From: Toxoplasma gondii ME49
Lineage: Eukaryota > Apicomplexa > Conoidasida > Eucoccidiorida > Sarcocystidae
Length of the DNA: 64,000 bases
Assembly (NCBI RefSeq): GCF_000006565.2
Contig: NC_031476.1
Coordinates: 4,456,900-4,520,899, forward strand
Direction of reading: 5' to 3'
Part shown: positions 23,701-37,224 of the stretch, piece by piece
Layout of the letters: every line of letters begins with the position of its first letter
Numbering within the stretch: the first letter of the stretch is position 1
Program-made: the position numbers and the translations under genes
Notes under the pieces: generated by a model
The model's input: only the letters and a program-made list of their open reading frames with translations
Told to the model about the DNA's origin: nothing
Databases searched by the model: none

Positions 23701-26700
23701 GAAGGCACCCTGTCAGTCTTCGTCGGTGGCGACAAGCGTTCCTTTCACCCGGCCTCTGCATGCATTGAAAGCAGGAAATCATGAGAGGTCACCCTTCTTA
23801 AGCGCCTTTTCTCAGCCTCGTTTTCTCCCGGCCTGCTCGCCGTCGTGTAGAATGCCATCCGGCGGCCCCGCGCGTCGGCAGACGTTCTTTCCGCTCTGAT
23901 CTAAGAGTCTGTTGCCCTCGCTTTTCTCTGCATGCAAACGGAAATTGTTTTCGGCTTCTTCGTGCCTCCCGTCCTGAGGCGAGGACGCTCTCTCTGCGCT
24001 CGTTTCTGCGCTGGACTGCGCTGTCTCTCTCTACGTCGACGAGAGGAGACCTGGAGGAAAGCGTTCGTTTTCCTTGTGCTGCGGAGCGACGCTGAGACCG
24101 GACGAGTCTCAGAACGTCTGGAAAGAACAGGGCGTCTGGAAACACAGTGGCAGTTCTTCACCAGTTCACTGGACGCTTCCTTTCGCTCTCCAGGAGAGAG
24201 AAACAGAAGTTCACTCTCGAGATCAGAAGCAACTGCCCACAGCGGCAGAACCTTGGAGGGAGACGGGCGTCTGTGAAGAACATGAGGAATCGCAGTTCAC
24301 AGTTTCTAAAGGAAATGCGGACTCTCCTTTGTTGTCGCTGCAGGCGCCGCGCCTGAAGGGAAGACACGGGGCATGCGAAGAGACACAGTGGGTTGTTTTC
24401 CCGCTCAGAATGCGCATCTTTTCAAGGTCGTAGTGCCTTTGTCCTGCGAGTAGACGGTTGTTCGTGAATACCTAGCCGCGTTTCGAATGCGATCCTTCCC
24501 GCTGCATGCGAGGGGAAGCTGCGATGTTGAAGCCGCGGAACGCAGCTGTTGTTTTGCCTCAGGTTTCGACCTCAAGAGAAGCTCCCGTGTGTGGTGTATC
24601 TTCACGGCAACTGTTCTTCGCGAGTTGAAGCCTGTGAGTTCCAGTGGCGATGGAAAGGAGTTCTTCATCGTTCGCGGCAGATCTGAGGAGAAAGAGGTTG
24701 TCCCCACTGATATAGGATAAACACCCTGGTCACCTCCCTTTCGGAAGTGCAGCTGACAGCTCTCGCTTCTGACGCCAGCCTTTCACTCTCCGTTTCTCTC
24801 ATTGCCCGGATCCTTCTTTCTGTCGTCCTCGTCTGTTCTCGCTTTATCGTCGTTCTTCCTTTCTCGCGTTCTGCCGTCTTCTTTCCGGCGCACTGTCGCA
24901 TTCGGTTTGTCGCTTTTAAGCTGTCGCCGCTTGTCTCTCGTCCTTTGATCGTCACATTTTCTCCGCTCTCTGTCGCCTGCTCTCCCAGTCATTGCCGGTT
25001 TCTCCTCTCGTCTGCCTGCTTGTCTCTTGCCTTCCTTTTCTCCCTCTTCCTTCCGCCAACTGCGCCTTCTCCGTCGTCGGCGTCTCGCGTTCGCCTCATG
25101 CGTTTCTCGCTTGTTTTGCTTTCTTCAGTGGGGACGCTCCCAGTGTTGCTGCCGCAAGACATCACGGTCTTTGCCTTCGACTTCGCCGGAAGTGGAAAGT
25201 CGGATGGAGAGTACGTTTCGCTCGGTGAGGATTCTCTTTTTTCATGCATGCGTCGCGCGAATGGGCATCGGGATGGGCAGAAGGTAACAAGCACAGGTCG
25301 GTAGAGAAAAAGTTGACGAAAAAGTCAAGACCGGCGACAAACGAGGTGACGAAACGGGTGGAACGCGCTTGTGACGGAGGCCTGGTATCCGCCCGGCTCA
25401 TGACAGAGACAGAAGCGAAAATAAGGAAAGTGACATGAAAACGAATGAACCTTTGTAAGACGTCTTTGCTTCAGTCGTGTAAAAAATGAACTTTAAGATG
25501 CACTGGTGTACTTTTGTAGTTTTCGTTTCTCAGAAAAGCTGTGCTGGTGCAGAAGTGATTGTCTCTGGAGATAGAGTTAAATGGACTGTAAGACGGATTT
25601 ATTCCGTTGCTGTTGAACCGACGAATGAGACTTGTGAGTTGAGAAGAACACCCGGCGTCAGAGAGAGAGAGAGAGTCTCCCTTCTGCAAGGATCTACGCG
25701 TTTGTTCCAAAGAACAGGTCAACCTTTTTCTCCAACGCGTCAGATCCAGCTTTCGTTTTTCAAGACGAAAACTTGAACTGAGAAAAAAAAACGTACAAGG
25801 GAGATGGTGGAAGTCGGCGAAGCAGGGGTCTCAGCGAGAACAGTCCGAAACGGTCGACGAGTTGGTATCTAGCTCTGATCCACGGTTCTGAAACTTCAGG
25901 ACGCTCATTGTGTTTCAGTTCCAGACTAGTCTTCACCTTGAGTCGGAGGTCGACTTCTTGTTCCGTAGGTTTCCGGAGATGTCCGTTTCCTGTTCGTTTC
26001 GAAACGCATCGTGATTTGTGTTTTCTGAGTTCTGAACTGTCGTCGTTTTCTTCCAGGATGGTGGGAACGCGAGGACTTGGATGTCGTGATTGAGCACTTG
26101 CGCGCAACTGGACGCGTCTCCACCATTGGCCTCTGGGGAAGATCAATGGGGGCCGTCACGGCGCTTCTTCATGCAGATCGAGATCCATCGATCGGCGGCA
26201 TGGTGAGACGAGACGCGTTCCCTTCTTGTTTTTTCCGCTGTTTTCTCTCCTCGTTTTCTCCTCGATTCTCGCGTCAGGTTTCCCTCGCTTTTCACCTCGT
26301 AAGCGACGTGCATGGTCAGCCTTCTTCACCTCGTCCTTGGCTGTTCTGGGAGGCAATTCTTCACCTTCCGCTACTCGCTTCTCCTCGCTTCTCCATGCCC
26401 CAGTGGCGTCTCTTCTGCATCGTTTCTTCGCCTTCGTTCGCCTTCTCGAGTGTCTCTGTAGGTCCTCGATTCTCCCTTTGCTTCTCTCCGACGGCTCGCG
26501 GAGGAACTCGCGGGTGTCGTAGTGTCTTGGAAGTTGCCGCGGTTCGTCCTCAACTCTCTCCTCGCGATGGTAGGAAGTGAACAGCTTTCCCCGCAAGCAT
26601 TGCAGGCTTCACAAGGAGGACCTGCATGCAGAGAAAAAAAACTCGAAACATTGGCTCCTCCTCTCGGATTCCCTTTGCTAGGTCTGTGTGCGCGGGCGCA

Positions 26701-29700
26701 AAGTGCTTCAGAGCTTCAGCTCTCGATTGCGAGAATTCGTTTGTGTCTCTCTCATCTCTCAACAACGACGTTCATTTTCATGCATGCTTCGGTCTGTCGC
26801 GCCTGCGCCTGTCTCACTCGGTACAGCAGATCGCCTTTCAGATGGTCTCTCGAAATTCCTATGTTCCTGTGTCTCTCTGGCAACATGCACCCACTCTCGG
26901 CGTACATGTCGATGTCTGCTAGTCTCCCAGTGTGATCTGTTCCAGCCGTGACGCCCCGGCGTCCGCTGCTGGGATGCGCGCCTTTTCTGTGATTCTCTCT
27001 TTTTCGTTTTCTCCCGACGCTTCCTTCTCGCGTTCTGCTCACTGTCGGTCTACTCGTGGAACTCGAGACCAGAAGGTGCAGACTGTGAAGACCTTGTGAA
27101 AACATGAAGCGCATAAGAGGCGGTCGTCAACATGTGCACAGGCGTCTGAACATCTACGTTCTACAAGAACGCGGAGAGAGTGACAGTGAAAACGACGTTT
27201 CCTCTGCTTTCTGCAGGTGAGGACTACCATCATAAACAAGGCGGCTTTTGATATCAACAACCTTGCTCCAATCGACCATGTCGAACACACGTTCATTCCT
27301 GGTAAGGCTTTTCCCTCTTCTTTCTCTTTTTCGCAGTCGTTCGCTACGAAGACGTATTCATCCCCAACGCCTTACATATCGCTGAAATATGTAATCACAT
27401 GCATATGTCTGAAGTTTCTGTATGTTGATGTCTCTCTCGTCGTTGCCGTATGTGTGGGATCGCGAGGTCTAGCGGGTCCGTCTTGTTCTGTCCATTTGTC
27501 TTCCTTCGTTCGATTTTTCTGTGTTTGTTCTTGCTTGTTTCGTTCGCGTCGTCGTCCAAACCGTGAGTCGGTTCCGCGACTTCTTCCCGATGTATCTCCA
27601 CACAGACCGTCGCTGTGGAAGCGAACGGAGAGACACACCTCGGTTGTCCATCGTTTCACTTTCTTTCTCTCTGTTCGCGTCGGTTGCGGGGCATTTTCCA
27701 TGCAGCCATGTTTGTTGTGGCAAACAACGATACCTTTATCTTGCCGTCTCACGGCGAGGAACTGCACGACAAGTATGCAGGCGACAGAAACATTTTGCGC
27801 GTCGAGGGAGACCACAACAGCGTTCGTCCTCGCTTCCTCAACGACTCGGCGGCGATCTTCTTTCACACATGTTTGACGGTGCAAGCGTTGCGCGCATCTC
27901 AAGAGCCGCCGAAGTTCATGTCGTTTTCCGGACTTTCGCTCTTTGGAGGCGATTCGGAGGGATGCAGAAGAGTCGCGGAAAGAACAGCGAGAGCAGACGG
28001 ACGCGGGAGAAGACTCACGAGGCACCCGACAGGGAGCGACCAGCCTCTGAAGGCCAGTCCGAGCGAGGTAGGCAGCGATGCATTTCTTTCGAATGAAGGA
28101 GATTTTTTCAACTTTTTCGAGGTCCCCATTCCGCCCACGGAGCTGGTGAGCTCTGACCGCCTAACCTTGCCTTGCACCTTCACATAAATGTTCAGAAATT
28201 GATTCTCACTCTTGGCGACTGTTCTCCCGTGGCGGAAGCGACGCATCCTCGTCCACTGAGTGCTGTCGCTCCGGCTCTGGAAGGCTCCTTCCTTCCTTTC
28301 TTCTCTCCCTTTCTGTCCTTCGCCTTCTGTGTTCTCTCTCTTCTTCCGTCTCTGTTCCATCGTCTGTCGTTTTTCCCGTCTTTCTCTCATTTGCTCTTTC
28401 TTTCCTTTGTCTCTCGTTCCTTTTTTCTCTCTCCTTCTCTCTGTTTCCGTGTATTTTCAGAGTGGTGTCACTTCGGCGAGACAGCGAAATCAATCTGCAC
28501 CTGGGGAGACAGACAGAAGAGAGGCTTCCCGCGACATTGGTGAGATTCGACTTTCACAAAACAAGACATTTCCCCAAGCTAGAACAGCCTCCAGTCCATC
28601 ACGGCACCGACTGTCGATTCCTCTCTCTTCTCTCTGCCTTCTCCGTTCTTCTGCCTCCTTCTTGCTTGTTTCCTTCGCGTAACGCCGTGTCTCTTCTCCT
28701 GCATCTGTACCTCTTGTTCTCGTTATCAGTTTCTGATTCTCGTCTCCGACTGAGCCTTCTTCTCGTTTTCCGTTTCTCTTCTTGCCTCGCCTCGGTCTTT
28801 CGCCATTGTCCGGCGTCTTGCTCTTTCCTCTTCTTCCCCGTGTCTGCTTATTTCTACCTTCTGCACCTCACCGCCTCTCCCCTGCTTTTCTCCTCCTCCA
28901 CTCTGCCTTTCGCTTTCTGAAGACGAGACCGTCACCTCAGAGTCAGGACCGGTGAAGCGTCTCGACGCATCTCTCCCGAAAACGCACTTCAAGTCGTAGC
29001 GGGACTTCGATGGCCTTTCTTCTTGCCCTGTCTCCTCTTTTGTTCCAGCGGAGTGCCCTTCACCTCCAGACTCTCACGCACTGTCTCCGTCCTCGCTGCG
29101 GTCGCTGCGTCTCCACTCTCGCCAAACGTCTTCGCGGTCTGTGCAGAAACACCGAAAGGCCTGTCAGCCGAGCGCCGACGAGAAGCGGCAGGCCACTGGT
29201 GAGTCGTCCTCTTCTTGCTCTTCTGCTAGCTCTTCTGCTTCGAGTCGAGCTCACGCCGTTCGCGCATCTTCGCTCTTTGGATTCCCTCGGAGTCTCTGGC
29301 GCTCGCCTTCGCTCTCTGCGCGCGGCGAGCAGTTGGCGCGAGATGAGACGCAGCGCGCAGAAGACAGGCCCAGAAAAGAGGCGAATTCGACGAATGCCAT
29401 GAGCCGTGTGGCGAAGGCCTGCAGGCGACGCAGCAGCGACGCGGAGAATCGACAGGCGTTGCAAGCAGCCGAGGGAGAAAGGCTGCACGCTTCCTCGAGG
29501 CGGACCAGTTTTTCCGAGGGACAGAGACAGAGAGAGAGAGCAGCGCCGGAGACCGCGGCAGAGGCTGACGGACGCAGAGAGTTGAGGGAGTTCGACTCCG
29601 AGGACTTCAAAGAGTTACTGCAAGATGATTTCTACACTTCTGGAAACGCCCTCTACGACATGCGACGACCAGAAGCGGCATGGGGATTCCTCCCAGACAC

Positions 29701-30886
29701 CTCGGGGGACCTACACTTCCTCGCGTCTGACGGCTACGCCGACGATGTAGGACCCATGAAAAAAACGCATGCAGTTGATCAAAGGTCGTGAAAACAGCCA
29801 CCCGTTTGAACGCGGCCTGCGCGACGTTCACCTCCAAAACGGTTGTGGATTTAGAGCAAGTCGAAGATTAGAAACGGACGCAAACACAGTTCCATCCATC
29901 CCAGTCTTTGCTGCGCATGGAGAACGATTGTGGCGACACAGATGTGTGAAGAAACCTCACGAGCATGTCCAGTCAACTCCAGATGTAGATCCCCAAACGA
30001 GGCCGCATACGCGCCTCTACGCGGGTCTGTTTGAAACTGCTTGAACGTGATGTTTGCATGCAACTCAATACGTTCTTTGCAGGAAGACGAGATCGTTCAG
30101 CGTGCAGTCGCGTTGTCTCTGGAGGAGTATCTGAACTCTCAGCGGAATGGGTCTTCGGAGGCAGGAGAGAAGTCTCTCGGCAGTGCGGATTCTGCTTCAA
30201 ATGCTGCTGAGATGGAGACGAGCCACCGACGTCCTCCTTCTGGGCGAACAGAGGCACAGCAAGGCAAAGCTTTTCAGTTGTTCGCTGAACAAAGCCATGG
30301 CAAAGAAGAGAGCGTGCATCCGACTCGACCCCCGTGGACATCGATGCTCTCCGCGTCTCCGGGAGAGAGGGCCGCCGACAGCGAGAGTCCGCAGCCAAGG
30401 CAGAAACACAGGCGCTCTCGTCGAAGGGCTTCTGCCGCCAGAGACTCGAGGCTCGGGAGCGACTCGGCAAGCGGCTCAGGTGAAGAGCCTCAAGAAGAAG
30501 AAGGACCAAGAGCAAGTGAGAAAGCAAGAGCACCGTGGCGAGAAAGAGAGGATGAACGAGAGGATGAAGAAGACGCTCATGATCGCCGTTTGTCTCCTCT
30601 CTCGATTAACATGTCGCATACGTCACGGCGAGACAACGCCGCGCGGAAAACGGTTTCGGCTTCTCTGCCTTCTCTCGCCATGCCAATCGTGTGTGGGGAC
30701 GCTCCCCAAAGTGTCTCCTCACCCTCAAATCTCAGCTCGCCCCCTACCCTGTCGCAGGTGGGCGAGACGCCGTGCCAGTCGCGGGCATCTCTTTCGCGTT
30801 CTTCGCTTTCTCGCTCTTCTTTTTCGCGTCCTGTCTTCTCCTTCACCTTCTCCAAAAAGAAGAGAGAAAACCAAAATCTTGCATAA
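20746..30886 (+). CDS. Alpha/beta-hydrolase (serine hydrolase) with C-terminal ubiquitin-interacting motif
   Basis: Eleven exons join in frame (about 885 aa): 20746-20844, 22702-22825, 24577-24633, 25129-25224, 26057-26202, 26462-26569, 27217-27301, 27706-28067, 28461-28539, 29049-29746 and 30083-30886. The first 300 residues are a complete alpha/beta-hydrolase fold: FIIRPPR near 44-50, the oxyanion HGN at 84-86, DFAGSGKSDGEY, the nucleophile elbow GRSMG (Ser155), and probable acid Asp247 (NNDTF) and His275 (EGDHNSV). It resembles the ABHD/S33-like family of lipases, thioesterases and peptidases; the substrate is unknown. The last 580 residues are Ser/Arg/Glu-rich and disordered, except for EDEIVQRAVALSLEEY at 619-634, which matches the UIM consensus (acidic block, Ala, Ser, Glu). 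There is no signal peptide, so a cytosolic role is likely. Exon 1 is the least certain: its donor (GGT|GTGTAT) is weak, but its phase fits. Confidence 0.86.
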
Positions 30887-31227
30887 ACAAGGCCGTGAGG
30901 GAACCGGAACCTCGTCTCACTCGGAAAGACTGACAGATCACAGAGGGAAGCTACCAGGGTCGGTACATCCTGCTTGGCGTTGACATAAAGAGAGGGAGAG
31001 AGACAGGAGACCACAAATGTCAACCGGCTTGTTTCCTTCTCCAGCGTCGACGAACTACAGCCGCATCCAACTTTCAAAGACGAACTCCATACACTCTAAA
31101 CGCCCGCCTCACATGTATAAGAGAATCTCGCATATACATACAAGAGCGCATATATTATTAGCCTACATGTTGGCGCACATATATACGGAGGCGCATCAGC
31201 ATGTTTAGACTGGACACGTGTGTCAGT

Positions 31228-31231
<4 letters not shown>

Positions 31232-31258
<27 letters not shown>

Positions 31259-31420
31259 GTCATATAGATATCTATATACACATTTACATATATATATATA
31301 TATACTCATATAGATATCTCTATACACATTTATATATATATATATATATATACTCATATAGATATCTCTATACACATTTACATATATGTATATATCTACA
31401 TATATATATATATATATATG
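31232..31420. repeat. TA-rich tract with three near-identical ~48-bp units
   Basis: Within the TA tract, a segment reading CATATAGATATC(T)CTATA followed by CACATTTA recurs three times, starting near 31260, 31308 and 31356, with TA runs of varying length between. It is therefore a higher-order tandem array and not a simple dinucleotide repeat. Confidence 0.85.
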
Positions 31421-33250
31421 CAGATATGTATGATTACATGATGATACCACACATCTCGACGTGCATCGACGTGTTTGGTTTGATATTTGTCTGAGTACAT
31501 ATGCAGATATATAGAAGTATTTTTACACATGAAGTTGTAGATTTGTATGTAAAAATGTATGTATATATATCGTACAACTCTGTTTCGATTCCACCACCTC
31601 GCAGGCTGCGCCAAAGCCCGCTGACTGGCTCGTTCATGTCTCTTTGGAGACGCAAGAGTCTGAGCGTAGTTTCTTTCGAGCAAACGGTTGCATTTGTTTT
31701 CTTCAAGTCCGTCATGAAGTCACTATTCAACAATCGTTTGCGTCGTCGCTTCTGCGACTTCCCGCCACTTCTCATGTCTCCATGTCTTTTTCATTTCTTT
31801 TCTCTATCTTGTCTTCTCGTTCCTTCTCTTTCGCTATCCGCTCTTCTCTTCGATTCGTCTTCTCGATCGTTTCTTCTCTTCCATTCCGTACTTCTCTATC
31901 TCTTCCTTCCACAGACTGTCTCTTCTGTTCTCTCTTTCTGTCGTCGCTCCGCTCTGCGCGTCTTTGCTGTTGCTGTTGCTGCTTCTGCCCTCCCTTTGGA
32001 ACCGCGAAGCTCCAGTTGCTGGAGAAACGGAAACCGCGGTGAGGATACATCCCATCCTCGGAAGCGAGAAGAGCGCCACCGACGGGGATCTGCGGGTCCC
32101 GGCTAGGGTACAAGTTTCATTCTCTAACTGCTGCTTTTACTGAAGTATTGTGTGGCACGGCAAGCGAAGGAGAGACTTCTGGTTTTCTTGTCTCTCTCCA
32201 AACAGCGAGAGGCTCACTCAGCTGCAGAGGGATGTTTAGCGAAGTTTACTTCGTCGAAGCGTGTTTTCTGTCGAAGATTTTGCTAGCACTCTTCCGAGAG
32301 CGACCCTCGAGACTTTTTTTTCGCCTTCTGAAGTTCTCCAAACTTCAGTCATCCACGTCGCAGAGGTGGAGGGGCTGACGGAGAAACGAAACTTTATTGA
32401 AAAGGTTTGCGCAAGCCATCGGGGACGCTGTGCATGAAACGCTTCAGAGACGCCCTCGCGAGCCTGACAAACGACTCTGCAGAGGCTCACTGTCAACACT
32501 GTAGATCGGCTCTCTCACATCACATACAAAGGGCGAGGAAACAGACTCTGGACACTATAAAGCCGCAGACGTCTATAGAGAAACGTTTTTATATACGGAG
32601 AGGAGAGAGACATGCACATACGAGAGAGAGAGAGATCGAGACAGACAGAGAGGAAGATGAGGAAAAAGGAGGTCCTTCGGATACCTCAGAGATGTAATCG
32701 ACTCGGATACTCGGATTCAAAACAGAGTCCCTCGTTTCTTTTTGCCTTTTGTTCTTCTTTCCTAAAGAAAACGCAAACGCCTATCGCACGCCACGATTGC
32801 GGGACGCACAGTTCTCCTTCAACAGAGAGACAAGTTCATCTCTTTTTCGGTGGGTCCTCCTCTTATAGAGTCTCCTCCGTGTCATCTGCTTTCTTCTCGC
32901 TCCTTCCTCCCTCGCTCGTCAGCTCGTCGCTTCTTCTTTCGCCGCCAACTGCAAGGAGCTCCCAAATCCCGAAGCGGCGCAACGGCCTCGCCGCAGCCAG
33001 TCTTCTTCGCAGAAAACCGCCACACGGCGACAACGAGGGCCCACAACAAAATCCGTGCCCGAATATAAGCCGACCCCCTCGGAGGGCTCCATCCGCGACG
33101 CAGACACGCTCACTTCTCGAAAACTGACTGCAACCGCCCCGTCAAAAGCTTTACGGTCTGGCTGGGAGATCGATGGAATGGAGATAAACGCACTCTCGGG
33201 TGGAAACAAATATCTCGCTATGCATACCGAGATGGCCACAGCGAAGCACC

Positions 33251-33380
33251 ATATATATACACAGATATGCGTACATTCATATACATGCACATGCATGCAA
33301 ATACACAAACATGCACGTATGCATATATACATATATATATACATATATACATATATATATACATATATACATATGTATAC

Positions 33381-33417
<37 letters not shown>
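33251..33417. repeat. TA/ATAC microsatellite
   Basis: About 165 bases of TA steps interrupted by CATA and GTATA words, lying just beyond the 3' end of NPL4. Confidence 0.92.
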
Positions 33418-33537
33418 CCTCTGTCCACGTATGAGTATGACGAATCGAGACACATACATAGAAGTTGATGTATGTCTACCGAGTCAACGCATGGAGAAGC
33501 TACAAGGTGTACGGCGGCTGTTCCAGCTGCGATTCGT

Positions 33538-36500
33538 TCAGCCGAAGGACTTGAGAGTGTCTTCGAGACCTTCGTCTACCGGCTGCCTGTTTCGAACGCA
33601 GTCGCAGATGCTGAAGGCGGTGTCGAGGTCGAAGAGTTTCGCCACATACAGAAGAAGGTGAAAATCTGCGAACCGTCTCCAGTTCTCCTTCTTCGCCACT
33701 GGGCTTGGACCCGCGAGCGCAGCAACTCGCGTCAGGTGATCCTAAAAAGGAAAAAGAGAACAGAGAAAGTTCAGAAGAGCCGGCGCGTTGGGGGGAGTAA
33801 ACGTCTGGAGATCGGAAACGGCGCGAGCACGGAAACGGGAGATTCAAATGCGAAAAACGCGCCAAAGAACGAGGCGAAACAGGAACAAATATGGTGGTGT
33901 CTCCACGTACACAAAGAGGGGCGCGAAGCGAGGAAAACACAAGAGAGACGAAGAGAGGAAGCAAGAGAGAAGGAAAGAACCAGAGACTCTCGGAAGAGAA
34001 CAGCGGCGCGCCTTCGACAAAGACGACGAGACCAATGACGGCTGCAGGAGGGGATACGCAGCACCCCAACGCACAAAGCGAGGGAACAAAGAAACCGAAA
34101 AAAGGAGACCAGTCAGAACCAGAGAAGAAGCCAGGAAACACAGAAGACAGAAAAACGAGGAGAAAAAACGAGGACCCAACGGAGGACACAAATCCCGAAA
34201 GAGAAAAGCAGAAGAGAAAGAAACGCAAACTGAAGAGACGACGCACAGTGATGTCTTTTGGAGTTTGGGCGACGAGGCGGTTCGCGCGAGGAAAGCTGCT
34301 GGAACAGAAGAAGGAGCGAACCTGAAAAGACAATGAAAAGACAACGTCGAAGACAGATCTGAAAAGAAAACCGTGAACTGCAAAGGACAAAGATGGGGAC
34401 AGCCTGAACTCTTGCGCCTTTCCTTCTTTCCACTGGATTCTGCCGCCCCTCGACGCCCATTCCGTTTTCTCCCGTGTTCTCTCTGTCTCCGTCTCTCTCT
34501 CTCTCTGTGTCTGTCTCTTTGTGCGTGATGCTCTCCATCGTCTCCTCTCCACACTCATTTCAACATCGAGTTCTCTCTCTCTCTCTCTGACTCTTCCTGC
34601 TTTCTTCGTCGTCCTTTTCTGTCTCGCTCGGTCTCTCCTCTTCCTTCAAGATTCGGCGTTGAGTCGCTCCACCTTTCGCGGCTTCTCTGGCCGCTCCGCG
34701 TCTGTCTCTCCACCTCGTATGCGTCCTCCTTCCATCTCTTTCCTTGTCTGTTTACTTTCTCCTTCTCACCTTCTTGGGCGCAGATTCGTTTACACGCACA
34801 ATGAACCAGCTGGCGTCGAAGCGAGTCGTTTCCCTCCCCGACTCGAGGACTTGCGGCAGCAGTTCGCCCTGAGCAAAGCAAGACAAAACGAGAGGAGTGA
34901 AGCGCGCCTGAGCGTGTGGAAAGCAGACGCGAAGCTTCCCTTTTCTCCGCGCGGAAAGAGCTCATTTTTACCTTCTCTGGAGACCTCAGCTGGATGTGAG
35001 TGTCGTCAGGCTGCGTCTCCGAGACGACGCCGTCGCGTACAAGAGCAACACCCTGCGTAGAAACCAATGAAGCAAACAAATCTCCAGCGACCTTCAAAAT
35101 ATGAAACGAAGCTTCGCTGCCAACTTCTCTCCAACTTCTGCGCTCTCCTCCTCTCTCTTCTGTGGTTCTTCCTTTCCTCTCCCTCGCTGTCTGTTCTCCT
35201 CTCTCTCGTGGCGTCGTCCCCTCTCTGCCTAGTCAGCGATCATGCCTCTCTCTCTCTGTCTGTTTCTCTGTCTGTCTCTCTCTGTCTGTCTCTGTCAAGG
35301 CGTCTCTCCTTTCTTCCATCTGCGTCCTTCTTTCCTCCTTCAGCTTCGAGTCCGAACACAGCTCGCGCGTCGGTCCGCCTTCACTGGAGTTCTCTCTCGC
35401 ACCATGTCGGAGACCATGAAGGCGTTCGGAACCGCTTCGCCGTCGCGCGTCGACTTGTCCAGAGAGACAGTGCAGCACACAAACTTGCTAACCGGGTACC
35501 CGGTGAAATGCGTCGAGACTTGGCGAGACAGCTGCGTTCTGCATGCAGGCTCACAGCTGAAACGAATCATGTCAACGCAAGGTGTCTCCCTCCAGTCACT
35601 TGCGTTTCAAGCCATCGCGCGGAGACATGCACAGCCTCCTAACACCCGCGAATACTTCCAAAGACGAACAGTCAGTCTTCTTAGAATACCTGCGCAGGGC
35701 CAAAAGCGTAGATCCACAGCCAGGGCTACACACATGCTGCCAATATATATATATATATATATATGTGTAGATAGATATATGTAAATATGTGCCCAGACAG
35801 AGGAACCCACCTGCGTACGCCACGATGTTGTCCACGGTCACACACATGCGCATGCATGAATGTATTTTTATCGACGTCGGTTCCGACAGCGACCCTCGTT
35901 ACAGGTGCATGCACAAATCGCTGTGGCAAGGTGTTTCTGAAGGGCCTCCGCCAGATGCATGCGGTGCCTGCTTCGAGAGAAATCTGGGGAGAGACCGGCT
36001 GAAAAGCGACACTGTTTGAGAGGCCTTCCTTGAAAACAAAGAACGGCTGGTCTCTGCAGACGGGGACGAAGGACTGGCACTCGAGAAAAGCCTCCCTGTC
36101 GAAAACCATTCGTCTCGAAAAGCCTCACTTTGCCAAGTCGACGACCTCATGAGAAGTGAGCAACTCTTCCCTCGGTGCGTGCGTAAAGATACACCCGATG
36201 AGCTCCAAGCCCAGACGATCCGCAATCTTCTCCGCAACCTTCACTTCTTCGTCGTCCTTCTTCACATTCAAAGAAGTCAAAGTATTCTCCTGAAAACACA
36301 ACGCATCAAAGCAGTATCTCCCTCGCCTTCCACGCATCTACATATATATATATATATAAGTATATTTAAAAGCATGCATACATGTGTATATTTATACAAA
36401 TATACACGTATGTATATAGCCATGTAGTTTCGTGAATGAATGGATAAGCAGATAGGGGTGTATATGCAACGCTGGCTTTGTGACTGTCATTTGCATTTTC

Positions 36501-37190
36501 TGAGTTCGCTTCTCTTCAGAGGAAAGGCAGAGGTGTGCTGAGGACTCCACTTCGAGTCTTATCTATCTCCTCCTCAACTGCCGTCGCGATCCATTTCTTT
36601 TTCCTGCCCCTCCACTGGTCGCCCCTCTCCCTCTTCCTTTCCATTCGCGCTCGGTTCTTCTTCCCTTCTTCTCTTTCTCTATGTGCGCCTTTCTCTCGCC
36701 CCTCTCTCTCTCCTCTCTCGCTCCTCTCTCTCTCCTCTCTCGCTCCTCTCTCACTCCTCTCTCGAAGTCTCCCTCCGCCTTCATCGCGTCGGCTCTCTGC
36801 GTCTCAGGTTGTTTTCGAGAGCGCGCGTGTGTCTGACCTGCGGCGGCTCGTAGATCGCTTCGCAGACGGCGCGAATGCCGTCCGGATAATGCGGATCTTC
36901 GACGTAGTAGCCGAACATGTAGCCGAATCTCTGCTGCAACATCTGCAAGTCTTCTTGCCAAAACCGCACAAAGTTCTTCACATCCTCCACATTCATCATC
37001 TCCAAGTGGTCCACGTGTCTGTACACCTGATGCTTCAGCGTCACCGTCGTCGGAATCTACAAAAAAAGCAGAAGTCTTCTCTGCACATGCCCATGACCCC
37101 AAAAACAGAGGCGAGGAAGCGCCTGGAGCCGAGCGCTCTCGCTGAAGGCGGAAGCGTCCTGAACGTCTCACGCAAATCTACCTCGACATG

Positions 37191-37224
<34 letters not shown>

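Larger units (their letters stand above)
30887..33537. other. Convergent intergenic region, (TA)-rich; no gene seen
   Basis: This separates the 3' ends of the hydrolase and NPL4 genes. It holds TA tracts at 31232-31420 and 33251-33417, a purine-rich (GA) patch near 32600-32650, and pyrimidine-rich stretches around 31790-31920. Open frames such as 31501-32106 (plus) encode only Ser/Arg/Leu-rich low complexity without motifs. Confidence 0.6.

Noticed and set aside
25486..25776. Possible organelle-derived (mitochondrial rRNA-like) insert in a hydrolase intron
   Set aside because: The stretch is AT-richer than its surroundings, but I could not match it to a specific mitochondrial fragment by eye.
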